NCBI RefSeq assembly: GCF_007970665.1
Contig: NZ_CP042430.1
Location: forward strand, 2,542,001 to 2,606,000
Length of the DNA: 64,000 nt
Direction of reading: 5' to 3'
Source of the DNA: Baekduia soli
Lineage (GTDB): Bacteria > Actinomycetota > Thermoleophilia > Solirubrobacterales > Solirubrobacteraceae
Shown: positions 7,609-15,888 of the stretch, piece by piece
How positions within the stretch are numbered: position 1 is the stretch's first letter
Layout of the letters: every line of letters starts with the position of its first letter
Translations under genes and position numbers: made by a program
The notes under the pieces: generated by a model
Database searches by the model: none
What the model was told of the DNA's origin: nothing
The model's input: the letters and a program-made list of their open reading frames with translations, nothing else

Positions 7609-8539
7609 CGCCTGAAGGCGGGCGACGTTCGATACGCAGGAGTTCGCCACCAACATGGTCGACCTGCAGCGTCGTGTGCTCGATGCCGTAGCGCTCGTGG
7701 ATCAGTTGCTCGAGCCGCCGGCGGGCAACGTGGCAATCACGATCCGAGGCGACCAGCACGTGGGCGGAGAGGGAGGGGAACCCGGAGCTGACTTCCCACA
7801 CGTGAAGGTCGTGGACCTCCACGATGTCCGGCTCGTGGGCCATCGCTTGGCCGATCGCGTCCGGATCGATGCCCTCGGGCGCTGCCTCGAGCAGGACCAG
7901 CGCCGCGGCTTTCGCCAGCGATGCCCCCATCCACAGCATCGGGACTGCGATCAACAGTGACGCGATCGCGTCGGCACGCTGGAAGCCGGTGAGCAGGATG
8001 ACTCCGGCGGCGGCCATCGTGCCCACCGAGGCATACGCGTCGGTGAGGTTGTGCAGCCAGGCCCCGCGCATGTTGAGTCCGCCGCTGGCCTTGCTCAGCA
8101 CGTACGCCGCGGCTCCGTTGACGCCGAGGCCGGCGAATCCGACCCACAGCACGAGCCAGGCCTGCACCTCGGGGGGCTGGGCGAGCCGGCGCACCCCCTC
8201 GTAGGCGATGAAGGCAGCGAGGATGACGAGCGTCACGCCGTTGACCAGCGCCGAGAGGATCTCCGCCCGCCGCCAGCCGAACGTCATTGATCCGCTGGGC
8301 CGACGCTGAGCGAGACGCGCGGCGACGATGGCCAGGCCGAGCGCGGCAACGTCGGTGAGCATGTGGGCGGCGTCGGAGAGGAGCGCCAGCGAGCCGGCGA
8401 TCGCGCCCACGACGACCTCGACGACCATGAACCCGGCGTTGATCGCCAGGGCGATCGCGAGCAGCCGGGAGTCGGCACCCTGTGGGACGGCATGGCTGTG
8501 GCCATGACCGCTCGACGGCTCGGGAGCGCGAGCACTCAT
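7604..8539 (-). CDS. Cation diffusion facilitator (CzcD/ZitB-like) zinc/divalent-metal exporter
   Basis: A 311-residue CDF protein. The N-terminus carries a short His cluster (GHGHSH). Six transmembrane spans follow, with metal-site motifs LLSDAAHMLTDV in helix 2 and LHNLTDAYASVG in helix 5 (H-x3-D), then a cytoplasmic C-terminal domain ending HTTLQVDHVGGELLRI with metal-dimer His residues. It expels Zn2+ (possibly Cd2+ or Co2+) in exchange for protons. It overlaps the upstream P-ATPase remnant by 4 bp (ATGA) and belongs to the SmtB-led metal operon reading leftward from 9.9 kb. The stop codon lies inside the IS481 target duplication. Confidence 0.92.
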   Translation of the reverse strand: MSARAPEPSSGHGHSHAVPQGADSRLLAIALAINAGFMVVEVVVGAIAGSLALLSDAAHMLTDVAALGLAIVAARLAQRRPSGSMTFGWRRAEILSALVNGVTLVILAAFIAYEGVRRLAQPPEVQAWLVLWVGFAGLGVNGAAAYVLSKASGGLNMRGAWLHNLTDAYASVGTMAAAGVILLTGFQRADAIASLLIAVPMLWMGASLAKAAALVLLEAAPEGIDPDAIGQAMAHEPDIVEVHDLHVWEVSSGFPSLSAHVLVASDRDCHVARRRLEQLIHERYGIEHTTLQVDHVGGELLRIERRPPSGG

Positions 8540-8748
8540 GCGGGAGGGCTTGAGCTCGGCGCGTACGGGGGAGCGCGCAGCAGCCGGACCGCGTTGAGGG
8601 TGGCCAGGAGCGACATGCCCGTGTCGCCGGCCCTGCCGAGCACGAGCGTCACCAGCCCGAGCGGGGCGAGCATCACGAGCAGGGCCTTGAGGGCGAGCGA
8701 CGCGGCCACGTTGGCGTCACGAGGAGCGCCGGAGGTCGCGGTGGTCAT
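8536..8748 (-). pseudogene. C-terminal remnant of a heavy-metal P1B-type ATPase
   Basis: A 70-residue frame with NVAASLALKALLVMLAPLG and GDTGMSLLATLNAVRLLR. This matches the last two transmembrane helices of ZntA/CadA-type ATPases (..LALKALFLVLAPLG..GASLLVTLNALRLL). All catalytic domains (DKTG, actuator, CPC) are absent, so it cannot pump. Its stop overlaps the CDF start in an ATGA junction, so it may persist because it keeps translation coupled. It is evidence that the metal operon once had a ZntA-like gene that was deleted. Confidence 0.7.
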
Positions 8749-8810
8749 CGCCCTACGGACAGACGAACCCGGCGTTGGAAGGCATGAGGGCGGCGTTCGC
8801 GGTGATCGGC

Positions 8811-9494
8811 TCATGCACCGGCGCGCACGGTGCGCCACGAGTCATAGGTGATCCGCAGGATGACCAGTGTGATGGCCAGGCCGATCAGGGGGTCGGCGAT
8901 CCTGAGGCCGAGCGCGACGACGGCCGCCGACGCGACGACGGCCAGCGAGACGTAGGCGTCGGCCCGGGCGTGCGCACCGTCGGCGATCAGCGCGGGGCTG
9001 TCCAGGCGCTTACCGGCACGCGTTCGGATGAGCGCCGCGGTCCAGTTGCCGACGAAGCCGACGACGCCGGCCGCGGCGAGGATGCCGAGGTGGTCGACCG
9101 CCTGCGGATGGATCAGCCGGGCCACGGCCTCGTACGCGGCCACACAGGCCGAGACGAAGATCGCCAGGACGACGAACAGGCCGGCATGGCGCTCGGCACG
9201 CGCCGAGCGGAGCGCGAACGCGATGCCGAGGGGGATGGCCGTGGCGGCGTCGCCGATGTTGTGGATGAGGTCGGCCAGGAGCGCGACGCTGCCCGACATC
9301 ACGAAGACGGCGATCTGAGCGGCGGCGGTGAGCCCCAGGACGATCAGCGCGACCGTAACGGCACGGATGCCGTCGCGGGAGCGCTTGATCGACTCGTCGA
9401 CCAGGCCGTGAGAATGGCCATGGCCATGCTCGTGACCCCCGTCGTGGTGATCGCCGTGCGCGGCGTGACCCTGGGCCTCGGAGTGGGTGCTCAT
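8811..9494 (-). CDS. CDF-family cation transporter lacking the C-terminal cytoplasmic domain
   Basis: 227 residues. A His-rich N-terminus (HGDHHDGGHEHGHGHSHG, residues 13-30) probably binds metal. Six spans follow, with ADLIHNIGDAATAI in helix 2 and ADGAHARADAYVSL in helix 5 supplying the H-x3-D metal site. The protein stops right after helix 6 (DPLIGLAITLVILR), so the usual 80-90-residue C-terminal dimerisation domain is missing. Some short CDF proteins are natural; alternatively the gene was truncated by the same deletion that removed most of the ATPase gene. It overlaps the repressor stop by 4 bp (ATGA) and is second in the metal operon. Confidence 0.88.
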   Translation of the reverse strand: MSTHSEAQGHAAHGDHHDGGHEHGHGHSHGLVDESIKRSRDGIRAVTVALIVLGLTAAAQIAVFVMSGSVALLADLIHNIGDAATAIPLGIAFALRSARAERHAGLFVVLAIFVSACVAAYEAVARLIHPQAVDHLGILAAAGVVGFVGNWTAALIRTRAGKRLDSPALIADGAHARADAYVSLAVVASAAVVALGLRIADPLIGLAITLVILRITYDSWRTVRAGA

Positions 9495-9868
9495 GACGGG
9501 TGCGCCGCTTCCATGTCGGCCGGCAGCGCGATGGTCGTCGGCGGGTGCACGTGCTCGTGGTGGTGGCGCATCGCCGTCAGGAGCTCGGGAAGGTGGTGAT
9601 CGTGCAAGCGGTAGAACGCGCGACGGCCGTCGCGCCGGACGCTGACCAGCCGCTGTTGGCGGAGCAGGCGCAGCTGGTGCGAGACCGCGCTCTGCTCCAT
9701 CCCGACCGCGGCGACCAGCTGCTCGACCGTGCGCTCGTGCTCGAGCAACGCCCAGAGCAGGCGCAGCCGGCTTGCCGAGCCGAAAGCGCGCATGGTCTCG
9801 GCGACGCGCTCGGCCTCGTCGCGGTCCAGCGGACGCTCGGCGGCACGGTGTTCTGAAGGATGCGGCAT
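9491..9868 (-). CDS. ArsR/SmtB-family metalloregulator
   Basis: A winged-helix repressor of about 125 residues. The recognition helix is in QSAVSHQLRLLRQQRLV and the beta-wing in VSVRRDGRRAFYRL. The last helix carries DHHLPELLTAMRHHHEHVH, a His/Asp-rich alpha5-type metal site as in CzrA/NmtR, so Zn2+, Ni2+ or Co2+ is the probable signal. I prefer ATG 9868 because a near-perfect palindrome, likely its operator, covers 9885-9900; starts at 9886 or 9904 are in frame but would place the operator inside the coding region. First gene of the metal-efflux operon. Confidence 0.88.
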   Translation of the reverse strand: MPHPSEHRAAERPLDRDEAERVAETMRAFGSASRLRLLWALLEHERTVEQLVAAVGMEQSAVSHQLRLLRQQRLVSVRRDGRRAFYRLHDHHLPELLTAMRHHHEHVHPPTTIALPADMEAAHPS

Positions 9869-9884
9869 CCGTCGCAGCCTACTC

Positions 9885-9900
9885 ATGAACACGTCTTCAT
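9885..9900. promoter_or_regulatory. Probable ArsR/SmtB operator
   Basis: ATGAACACGTCTTCAT is a 16-bp palindrome with one mismatched pair. TGAA...TTCA half-sites are the usual form for SmtB/CzrA-type repressors. It sits just upstream of the preferred repressor start, consistent with autoregulation of the metal operon. Confidence 0.55.
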
Positions 9901-9991
9901 GCATTGCGGGTAGGCGCGGATCTCGGTCGCGGCGATCGCGCTCGCTCCGGATGCGAGGCGCGCTGGTTGGGCGATACGGCTGTAGAAACTA

Positions 9992-10009
9992 CACAACCGT
10001 AAAGTTGTG
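9992..10009. promoter_or_regulatory. Inverted repeat CACAAC-N6-GTTGTG, likely operator of the thiol ArsR
   Basis: Perfect 6-bp arms with a 6-bp A/T-rich centre, 14 bp upstream of the ArsR start at 10024, in the divergent region between the metal and sulfur operons. A single GTTGTG half-site also lies upstream of the second thiol ArsR gene (16925-16930). Confidence 0.55.
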
Positions 10010-10023
10010 ATAGGCTCTGGCCC

Positions 10024-10380
10024 ATGAATCGCGATCCGTCGCTTCTCCACCCGCTTCCCGATCAGCTCATCGAGCTGGTCGCCTCGCGCTTTCGCGTCCT
10101 GGCCGAGCCGATGCGCATCAGGCTGCTCGACCGCCTCCGTGACGGTGACGCGACCGTCGGCGAGCTGCAGGAGGCGCTCGGCGCCTCGCAGCAGAACGTC
10201 TCGAAGCACCTCGGCGTCCTGTTGAACGCCGGGATGGTCGCCCGCGCAAAGCAGGGCACCTCGTCCGTCTACGCCATCGCCGATCCCGGCGTCTTCGAGC
10301 TCTGCGACCAGGTCTGCGGCGGGTTGCGCCGCCAGGTCTCCGAGCTCGACGCGATCCTCCAAGGAGGCAGAGCAGCATGA
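10024..10380 (+). CDS. ArsR-family repressor with C-x3-C thiol pair (probable persulfide/redox sensor)
   Basis: 118 residues. The helix-turn-helix is ASQQNVSKHLGVLLNAG (about 54-70) and the wing VARAKQGTSSVYAIAD. The only cysteines, C94 and C98, form FELCDQVCGG in the C-terminal helix; no His-rich metal site is present. As first gene of an operon with rhodanese, persulfide dioxygenase, TauE/SafE and OsmC, it probably senses sulfane sulfur or oxidants through this pair, as BigR/SqrR-class ArsR proteins do with differently placed cysteines. Its stop overlaps the next start (ATGA). A close paralogue with the same Cys pair lies at 16.6 kb. Confidence 0.88.
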   Translation: MNRDPSLLHPLPDQLIELVASRFRVLAEPMRIRLLDRLRDGDATVGELQEALGASQQNVSKHLGVLLNAGMVARAKQGTSSVYAIADPGVFELCDQVCGGLRRQVSELDAILQGGRAA

Positions 10381-10634
10381 CCCCGACTCGATCCTGCGTG
10401 CGTGAGACCGGCTGGCCGCTGGAGCGCGTGCTGTTCGCGATGGCCGGCACGGTCACGCTGCTCAGCGCGGTGCTGGCGGCGGTCGTCTCGCCGTGGTTTC
10501 TGCTGCTGACGGCGTTCGTCGGCGTCAACCAGTGGCTGTACGTCTCGCTCGGCGCCTGCCCGGCGTCGCTGATCCTCGGCCGCCTGTTCGGCCTGCGCTC
10601 GACCCTCTACGCCCGCAAGGAGGTCTCCCGATGA
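10377..10634 (+). CDS. DUF2892 (YgaP-like) membrane protein
   Basis: 85 residues with two adjacent hydrophobic helices (VLFAMAGTVTLLSAVLAAVV and the stretch after SPWFLLL), followed by LGACPASLIL, the CP-x-S segment typical of DUF2892. In several bacteria this domain is fused to or clustered with rhodanese domains, and its conserved Cys may handle sulfane sulfur at the membrane. Overlapping ATGA junctions on both sides show tight coupling in the sulfur operon. Confidence 0.82.
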   Translation: MTPTRSCVRETGWPLERVLFAMAGTVTLLSAVLAAVVSPWFLLLTAFVGVNQWLYVSLGACPASLILGRLFGLRSTLYARKEVSR

Positions 10635-12742
10635 CCACCACCTACGGTCCGATCGGCCGCCTGGGCCGCTACACCGCCACCCACTTCCGCACCGTCGCGC
10701 TCGGCTGGCTGCTGGTCGCCGTCGTGCTCGGCTTCTTCGCCCCGAAGGTCGAGAAGGCCCTGTCGGGCGCCGGCTGGGAGGCGACGGGCTCGGAGTCGGT
10801 CGCCGCCCGCAAGGCGATCGACCAGAACTTCCAGGGCCTCTCCTCGAGCGCCCTGATGGTCGTCGTGCACTCGCCGACGCAGACCACCAAGGATCCCGCC
10901 TTCCAGCGCGTGATCGCCTCCACGGAGGCGACGCTGAAGGCCGACCACCGCGTCAAGAACGTCGTCGCGCCCCGGCCGGGCACCTCGATCTCGCGCGACG
11001 GTCACACCGCCATCGTGCAGGCCGGCGCCGCCGCCGACGCCAACACCATGGTCCGCGCGGCCGATGACCTCAAGACCAAGCTGCATCGTCTGCAGGGCGA
11101 CGGCGTGCAGGTCTCGCTGACCGGCGCCAGCGGCATGTGGTCGGACTTCAACACCGCCAACCGTACGGCGATGATGAAGTCCGAGCTGTTCAGCTGGCCG
11201 GTCACGATGGTCATCCTCGTGCTCGCCTTCGGCTCGCTGGTGGCCGCCGGACTGCCGCTGATGCTGACGATCCTCGGCCTGATGGCCTCCGCCGGGACGC
11301 TCTACCTCGGCACCAAGGTGCTGGACATCTCGATCTGGGCGATGAACTTCGCGCTGATGTTCGCGCTGGCGCTGGGCATCGACTACGCGCTGTTCATCGT
11401 GATGCGCTTCCGCGCCGCGCTGTTCGGCACCCACGAGCCGGTGGAGGACGCGGTGGCCGAGACGATGGACACCGCCGGCAAGGCCGTGCTGTTCAGCGGC
11501 GTGACCGTGCTGATCTCGCTGACTGCCGTGATGCTCGTCCCCAGCCCGGCGTTCCGGTCGATGGCCCTGGGGATCATGATCGCCGTCATCTTCATCCTCG
11601 CGGCGACGATGACGCTGCTGCCCGCCGTGCTGGCCAAGCTCGGCCCCAAGGTCGACAACGTCTCGCTGCCGTGGGTCCATCAGGGCGAGCACCGCTCCGC
11701 GCGCTTCGCCGCCTGGGGTGAGCGGCTGTGGAAGCACCCGCTGGCCTTCGGCGCCATCGCCGTGGTCGTCCTGCTGGCGCTGGCCTTCCCCGTCCTGGGC
11801 CTGAAGACCGGGATGCCGTCGATCAAGGTCGTGCCGACCTCCGACAGCTCGCGCGTCGGCTACACCCAGGTCCAGCAGGCCTTCGGCAAGGGCGCCCCGG
11901 GCGCGATCCAGATCGCCACCACCCAGGCCGACGCGGCCAGGGTCACGGCGATCGCCAAGGCCGACCCGGGCATCGCCCGGGTCATGCCGGCGATGCCCGG
12001 GGCCGGCGGCGCCGCCCTGGTGCAGGCCGTCCCCGGCGCCGACCCGTCCTCCAAGGCGGTCGGCCGGACCATCGATCGCCTGCGCGGCGCGCTGCCGCAG
12101 GGCGCGCTGGTCGGCGGGTCGGTCGCCGAGAACCACGACCTCGAGACCCTGCTGTCGTCCAAGACCCCGCTGGTCATCGGCGTCGTGCTGATCCTCGGCT
12201 TCCTGCTGCTGCTCGTCGCGCTGCAGGCGCCGATCATCGCCGCGCTCGGCGTGGCCACCAACCTGCTGGCCACCGGCGCCGCCTTCGGGATCGCCCGGCT
12301 GATCTTCCAGGGCGGCCACGGCAGCGGGCTGCTGGGCTTCGAGCCCCAGGGCTTCCTGGACGCCTGGGGCCCGGTGTTCTTCTTCGCGATGATCTTCGCG
12401 ATCTCCATGGACTACACCGTGTTCCTGCTCTCCAGCGCCAAGGAGCACTGGGACCGCAGCCACGATCCCAAGGAGGCCATGGTCGGCGCCGTCGCCCACT
12501 CCGGGCGCGTCGTCTTCGCGGCCGCCGCGGTGATGGTGGCGGTGTTCTTCACCTTCGCCCTCAGCGGCCCGCTGCCGCCCAAGGAGATGGGCGTCATCCT
12601 CGGCGTCGCCGTGCTGCTCGACGCCTTCCTGGTCCGGCTGCTGCTCGTGCCGGTGCTCCTGCGCCTGCTGGGCAAGTGGGCCTGGTGGCTGCCCAAGCCC
12701 CTGGCCCGCATCCTGCCCGACGTCCGCTTCGGCCACGCCTGA
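10631..12742 (+). CDS. MMPL/RND-family transporter in the sulfur operon
   Basis: 703 residues. ATG 10631 follows a full AAGGAGG at 10617-10623 and overlaps the previous stop. Topology is RND-like: helix 1 near residues 20-40, a large extracytoplasmic domain (about 45-180), helices 2-6 with the proton-relay segment FALALGIDYALFIVMRFR, then a repeat with a second exterior loop and FAISMDYTVFLLSSAKE. MMPL proteins of actinobacteria export lipids or small hydrophobic molecules. Its place between DUF2892 and sulfur-transfer enzymes is unusual and suggests that it exports a sulfur-containing product or protects the membrane. A second MMPL gene lies at 38.1 kb. Confidence 0.9.
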   Translation: MTTTYGPIGRLGRYTATHFRTVALGWLLVAVVLGFFAPKVEKALSGAGWEATGSESVAARKAIDQNFQGLSSSALMVVVHSPTQTTKDPAFQRVIASTEATLKADHRVKNVVAPRPGTSISRDGHTAIVQAGAAADANTMVRAADDLKTKLHRLQGDGVQVSLTGASGMWSDFNTANRTAMMKSELFSWPVTMVILVLAFGSLVAAGLPLMLTILGLMASAGTLYLGTKVLDISIWAMNFALMFALALGIDYALFIVMRFRAALFGTHEPVEDAVAETMDTAGKAVLFSGVTVLISLTAVMLVPSPAFRSMALGIMIAVIFILAATMTLLPAVLAKLGPKVDNVSLPWVHQGEHRSARFAAWGERLWKHPLAFGAIAVVVLLALAFPVLGLKTGMPSIKVVPTSDSSRVGYTQVQQAFGKGAPGAIQIATTQADAARVTAIAKADPGIARVMPAMPGAGGAALVQAVPGADPSSKAVGRTIDRLRGALPQGALVGGSVAENHDLETLLSSKTPLVIGVVLILGFLLLLVALQAPIIAALGVATNLLATGAAFGIARLIFQGGHGSGLLGFEPQGFLDAWGPVFFFAMIFAISMDYTVFLLSSAKEHWDRSHDPKEAMVGAVAHSGRVVFAAAAVMVAVFFTFALSGPLPPKEMGVILGVAVLLDAFLVRLLLVPVLLRLLGKWAWWLPKPLARILPDVRFGHA

Positions 12743-12746
12743 GCCG

Positions 12747-13331
12747 ATGACCGGCAAGGACCCCAAGAAGTTCGACCCCGCCCGGGCGCACGTGCTGGAC
12801 GCGCCCGAGCGGGAGCGGTACCTGCCAACCGACGCGCTCGTCGCCCTGCTGGACCTGCAGGGCGACGAGATCGTCGTCGACTACGGCGCAGGCACCGGGC
12901 GGATCACGATCCCGGCCGCCCATCTGCTGCGCGACGGCGGCCGTGTCGTCGCCGTCGACAGCAGCGACGAGATGCTCGGCCACCTGCGTCTACGCACGAC
13001 GGGGAACCCGAACGTCACAGCTCTGCACGTCGCCGACGACGCCGTGCCGCTCCCCGACGCGAGCGTCGATCGGGTGATCGCCGTCAACCTCCTGCACGAG
13101 GTGCGCGGCGAGCGTGCCCTCGCCGAGATGCGACGGCTGCTCAAGCCCAGCGGGTTCACGCTCGTCGTGGATTGGGAGCGCGGCCGTCGCCGCGACATCG
13201 GGCCACCCGACGAGCTGCTCTACGACGCTGACGGAGCGTGCCGCGCGCTCGGCGTCGTCGGCCTGCGCGCGACCGTGGCGCCCATCGACCTGCCCTACCA
13301 CTTCGCCCTTCTCGCGATCCCCACCACCTAG
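12747..13331 (+). CDS. Class I SAM-dependent methyltransferase
   Basis: 194 residues. Motif I is VVDYGAGTGRITIPAA (about 43-58), the acidic loop is VVAVDSSDEML, motif III is DRVIAVNLLHEV, and LLKPSGFTLVVDWE is the post-motif strand. The substrate is unknown. It starts 4 bp after the MMPL stop and is followed by the rhodanese gene, so a thiol, selenol or other sulfur-related acceptor is plausible. Detoxification by S-methylation is an inference from context only. Confidence 0.85.
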   Translation: MTGKDPKKFDPARAHVLDAPERERYLPTDALVALLDLQGDEIVVDYGAGTGRITIPAAHLLRDGGRVVAVDSSDEMLGHLRLRTTGNPNVTALHVADDAVPLPDASVDRVIAVNLLHEVRGERALAEMRRLLKPSGFTLVVDWERGRRRDIGPPDELLYDADGACRALGVVGLRATVAPIDLPYHFALLAIPTT

Positions 13332-13343
13332 GAGCTCTTGTCC

Positions 13344-13664
13344 ATGTTCTTCTCCCGAACCCGTTCGATCACGCCCACCGAGGCGGTCGAGCGGCAGCGG
13401 ACCGGCGGCCTGGTGCTCGTCGACGTTCGCGAGGCCGCCGAGCTGCGCCAGGGGCGCATCGAGGGCGCCCGCAATATCCCCCTCGGCCAGCTCGGCGCAC
13501 AGCTCGGCGAGCTCGATTCCAGCAAGTCCGTCGCCTTCGTCTGCCAGTCGGGCATGCGCAGCGCCAGGGCGACGAAGGCCGCCGCCAAGGCGGGACTGGA
13601 TGCCGTCAACGTCAGCGGCGGCGTGACGGCCTGGTCCCGCGCCGGCCTGCCCCTCACCCGATAG
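13344..13664 (+). CDS. Single-domain rhodanese sulfurtransferase
   Basis: 106 residues. One rhodanese fold with the DVREAAELRQGRIEGARNIPL segment shared by the family and the active-site loop FVCQSGMRSA with catalytic Cys67. I start at ATG 13344, about 8 bp from AGGAGC; a TTG six bases upstream is also in frame. It transfers sulfane sulfur between thiosulfate or persulfides and acceptor thiols, and lies directly upstream of the persulfide dioxygenase fusion. Confidence 0.9.
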   Translation: MFFSRTRSITPTEAVERQRTGGLVLVDVREAAELRQGRIEGARNIPLGQLGAQLGELDSSKSVAFVCQSGMRSARATKAAAKAGLDAVNVSGGVTAWSRAGLPLTR

Positions 13665-13676
13665 GAGACCGGACCG

Positions 13677-15065
13677 ATGATCTTCCGGCAGATCACCCAC
13701 GACGACCTCGGGTGCGCCTCGTACCTGGTCGGCGACGAGGACGCGGGCGTTGCGGCCGTCGTCGATCCCAAGCTCGAGATCGAGGAGTACCTCGCGCTGG
13801 CCCGGTACATGGGCGTGCGGATCGAGCACATCCTCGAGACCCACAACCACGCCGATCACGTCTCGGGCCACGGCCGGCTGGCGGCGGCGACCGGCGCGAC
13901 GATCCACGTGCACCGCGATGCCGCGCCCGGCTACGACCACGAGGCCTTCGACGACGGCTGGGAGCTGGAGCTGGGCGCCGTGCGCGTGCGCGCGCTGCAC
14001 ACACCGGGCCACCGGCCCGAGCACACGGCGTTCGCGCTGATCGACACCGCGCGCGGCCCCGAGCCATGGGCGGTGCTCACCGGTGACACCTTGTTCGTCG
14101 GTGACATCGCGCGCCCCGACCTGGCCGTCGACAAGGAAGAGGGCGCGCACGACATGTTCGCCTCGCTGCGCGACAAGCTCCTCACGTTGCCCGGCGCGTG
14201 CGAGGTCTGGCCCGGCCATCTCGGCGGCTCGCTGTGCGGCGGCCCGGGGATGGACATGAAGATCTCCTCGACGATCGCCTATGAGCTGGCGCACAACGAG
14301 CTGCTGGCCGAGACCGATGAGAACGCGTTCGTGGAACGCGCGATCGCCACGCTGGCCCCGCAGCCCCCGAACTTCCAGGCGATCGTGGCGCTCAACCAGG
14401 GCCCGCTGCACAGCGGCCACGTCGACGTCGAGCCGCTCACCGCGCGACAGGTCGAGGTCAAGCAACTCACGGGCGCGCTCGTGGTCGACGTGCGCACCGA
14501 CCTGCAGTTCGATGACGCCCACATCCCCGGCGCGGTCTGCAACCCGGCGGTCCGCGCCGGCTTCGGCACGAAGCTCGCGTGGGTCGCCGACCGTGACCAC
14601 GAGGTGATCCTCGTCGGCCGCGACGACGACGACGCGATCCATGCCGCGCACCTCGCGGCCGCGGTGGGGATCACGGATCTCGGCGGCTACCTGGCCGGCG
14701 GCATGACGAGCTGGCGTGAGGAGAAGCGCCCGACCGAGGGCGTGGAGCGCATCGACGTGTCGGGCCTACGCGAGCGGATCGCCGACGTGCAGGTCCTCGA
14801 CGTGCGCGAGCAAGGTGAGTTCGAGGCCGGCCACCTCGCCGGTGCGGTCCACGCGGCCTACCACGACATCGACGGTGTCCCCGCGGGCTTGGACCCGGCG
14901 CGCCCGATCGCCGTGATCTGCTCCTCCGGCCAGCGCAGCGCGATCGCCGCCTCGCTGCTGCTGCGCGCCGGCGCGCAGCACGTCATCCACGTCGCCGACG
15001 GTGGCGTCGTCACCTGGCAACAGCAGGGCTGGCCGATCGAGCAACCGCAGTCCGCGGCACGCTAG
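13677..15065 (+). CDS. Persulfide dioxygenase-rhodanese fusion (CstB/ETHE1-like)
   Basis: 462 residues in three modules. Residues 1-240 form a metallo-beta-lactamase domain with THNHADH at 55-61, HTPGH and GDTLFVGDIARPDL, matching ETHE1/BlrB persulfide dioxygenases (mononuclear Fe). Residues about 255-355 form a rhodanese-like domain with no Cys in its active loop (LVGRDDDD), so it is structural. Residues about 365-455 form a second rhodanese with catalytic Cys415 (ICSSGQRS). Together these oxidise persulfides to sulfite and transfer sulfur, as in CstB. A good ribosome site (AGGAGAC) precedes the ATG. Next in the operon is a TauE/SafE exporter that could remove the sulfite. Confidence 0.92.
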   Translation: MIFRQITHDDLGCASYLVGDEDAGVAAVVDPKLEIEEYLALARYMGVRIEHILETHNHADHVSGHGRLAAATGATIHVHRDAAPGYDHEAFDDGWELELGAVRVRALHTPGHRPEHTAFALIDTARGPEPWAVLTGDTLFVGDIARPDLAVDKEEGAHDMFASLRDKLLTLPGACEVWPGHLGGSLCGGPGMDMKISSTIAYELAHNELLAETDENAFVERAIATLAPQPPNFQAIVALNQGPLHSGHVDVEPLTARQVEVKQLTGALVVDVRTDLQFDDAHIPGAVCNPAVRAGFGTKLAWVADRDHEVILVGRDDDDAIHAAHLAAAVGITDLGGYLAGGMTSWREEKRPTEGVERIDVSGLRERIADVQVLDVREQGEFEAGHLAGAVHAAYHDIDGVPAGLDPARPIAVICSSGQRSAIAASLLLRAGAQHVIHVADGGVVTWQQQGWPIEQPQSAAR

Positions 15066-15067
15066 GA

Positions 15068-15862
15068 ATGGCGGCGGCCGCCATCCCCTTCGGGCTGGCC
15101 ATCGGCCTGAGCCTCGGCATGCTCGGCGGCGGCGGCTCGGTCCTCGCCGTGCCGGTCCTGGTCTACGTCCTCGGCCAGAGCGTTCACGAAGCGACGACCA
15201 CGTCGCTGGTGGTCGTCACCGCCGGCGCCCTGGCCGGCGGGCTCGCGCACGCCCGCGAGGGTCGCGTCTGCTGGCGCCACGCCAGCGCGTTCACCGCCGC
15301 GGCGCTGCCCGGCGTCGTCGCAGGCACGGCGCTGGGCAACGCTGTCAGCGGCCGCGTGCTGATCGCGGCCTTCGCCGTGATCATGCTCGCCGCCGCGGCC
15401 GCCACCTGGCGCAAGGCCACCAAGGCCACATCGGCCGGCGACGCCGCGCCGGTCACGTCGAGCTGTCCGCCGCTGCGCCTCGGGCGCGACCTGGTCGCCG
15501 GCCTCCTCATCGGCACGATGACCGGCTTCTTCGGCGTCGGCGGCGGCTTTCTCATCGTCCCCACGCTGTCCATCGCGCTGGCGCTGTCCATGCGCCTGGC
15601 CGTCGGCACCTCGCTGGCGATCATCACCGCCACCTCGGTCATGGCCCTCGGCGCGCACCTGGTCGCCGGCCGCGGCCTCGACGCCGGCGTGACGACGACC
15701 ATGACGCTGGCCTGCGTGGCCGGCGCACTCGGCGGCGTGCGCTTGGCCGGACGCATCCCGCAGCGCCAACTTGGCCAGGGCTTCGCGGCGCTCGTCGTCC
15801 TCGTCGCCGGCTACCTCCTGATCTCCGCCGCCTTCCTCGGCGGCCCACCTGGCAGCTCCTGA
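15068..15862 (+). CDS. TauE/SafE-family sulfite/organosulfonate exporter
   Basis: 264 residues with about eight transmembrane spans and the two characteristic glycine-rich segments, GLSLGMLGGGGSVLAVPVLV near the N-terminus and GTMTGFFGVGGGFLIVPTL in the second half. It starts 2 bp after the stop of the persulfide dioxygenase. Export of sulfite formed by that enzyme is the natural reading, although family members also move sulfoacetate or taurine-derived sulfonates. Confidence 0.9.
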   Translation: MAAAAIPFGLAIGLSLGMLGGGGSVLAVPVLVYVLGQSVHEATTTSLVVVTAGALAGGLAHAREGRVCWRHASAFTAAALPGVVAGTALGNAVSGRVLIAAFAVIMLAAAAATWRKATKATSAGDAAPVTSSCPPLRLGRDLVAGLLIGTMTGFFGVGGGFLIVPTLSIALALSMRLAVGTSLAIITATSVMALGAHLVAGRGLDAGVTTTMTLACVAGALGGVRLAGRIPQRQLGQGFAALVVLVAGYLLISAAFLGGPPGSS

Positions 15863-15888
15863 CCCTCACGCCCGGAAGGACCGACATC

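Noticed and set aside
10607-12766. A 719-codon leftward frame opposite the MMPL gene
   Set aside because: It mirrors the high-GC MMPL coding strand, is rich in Gly/Arg/Gln/His and has no domain or ribosome site; it is an antisense artefact.
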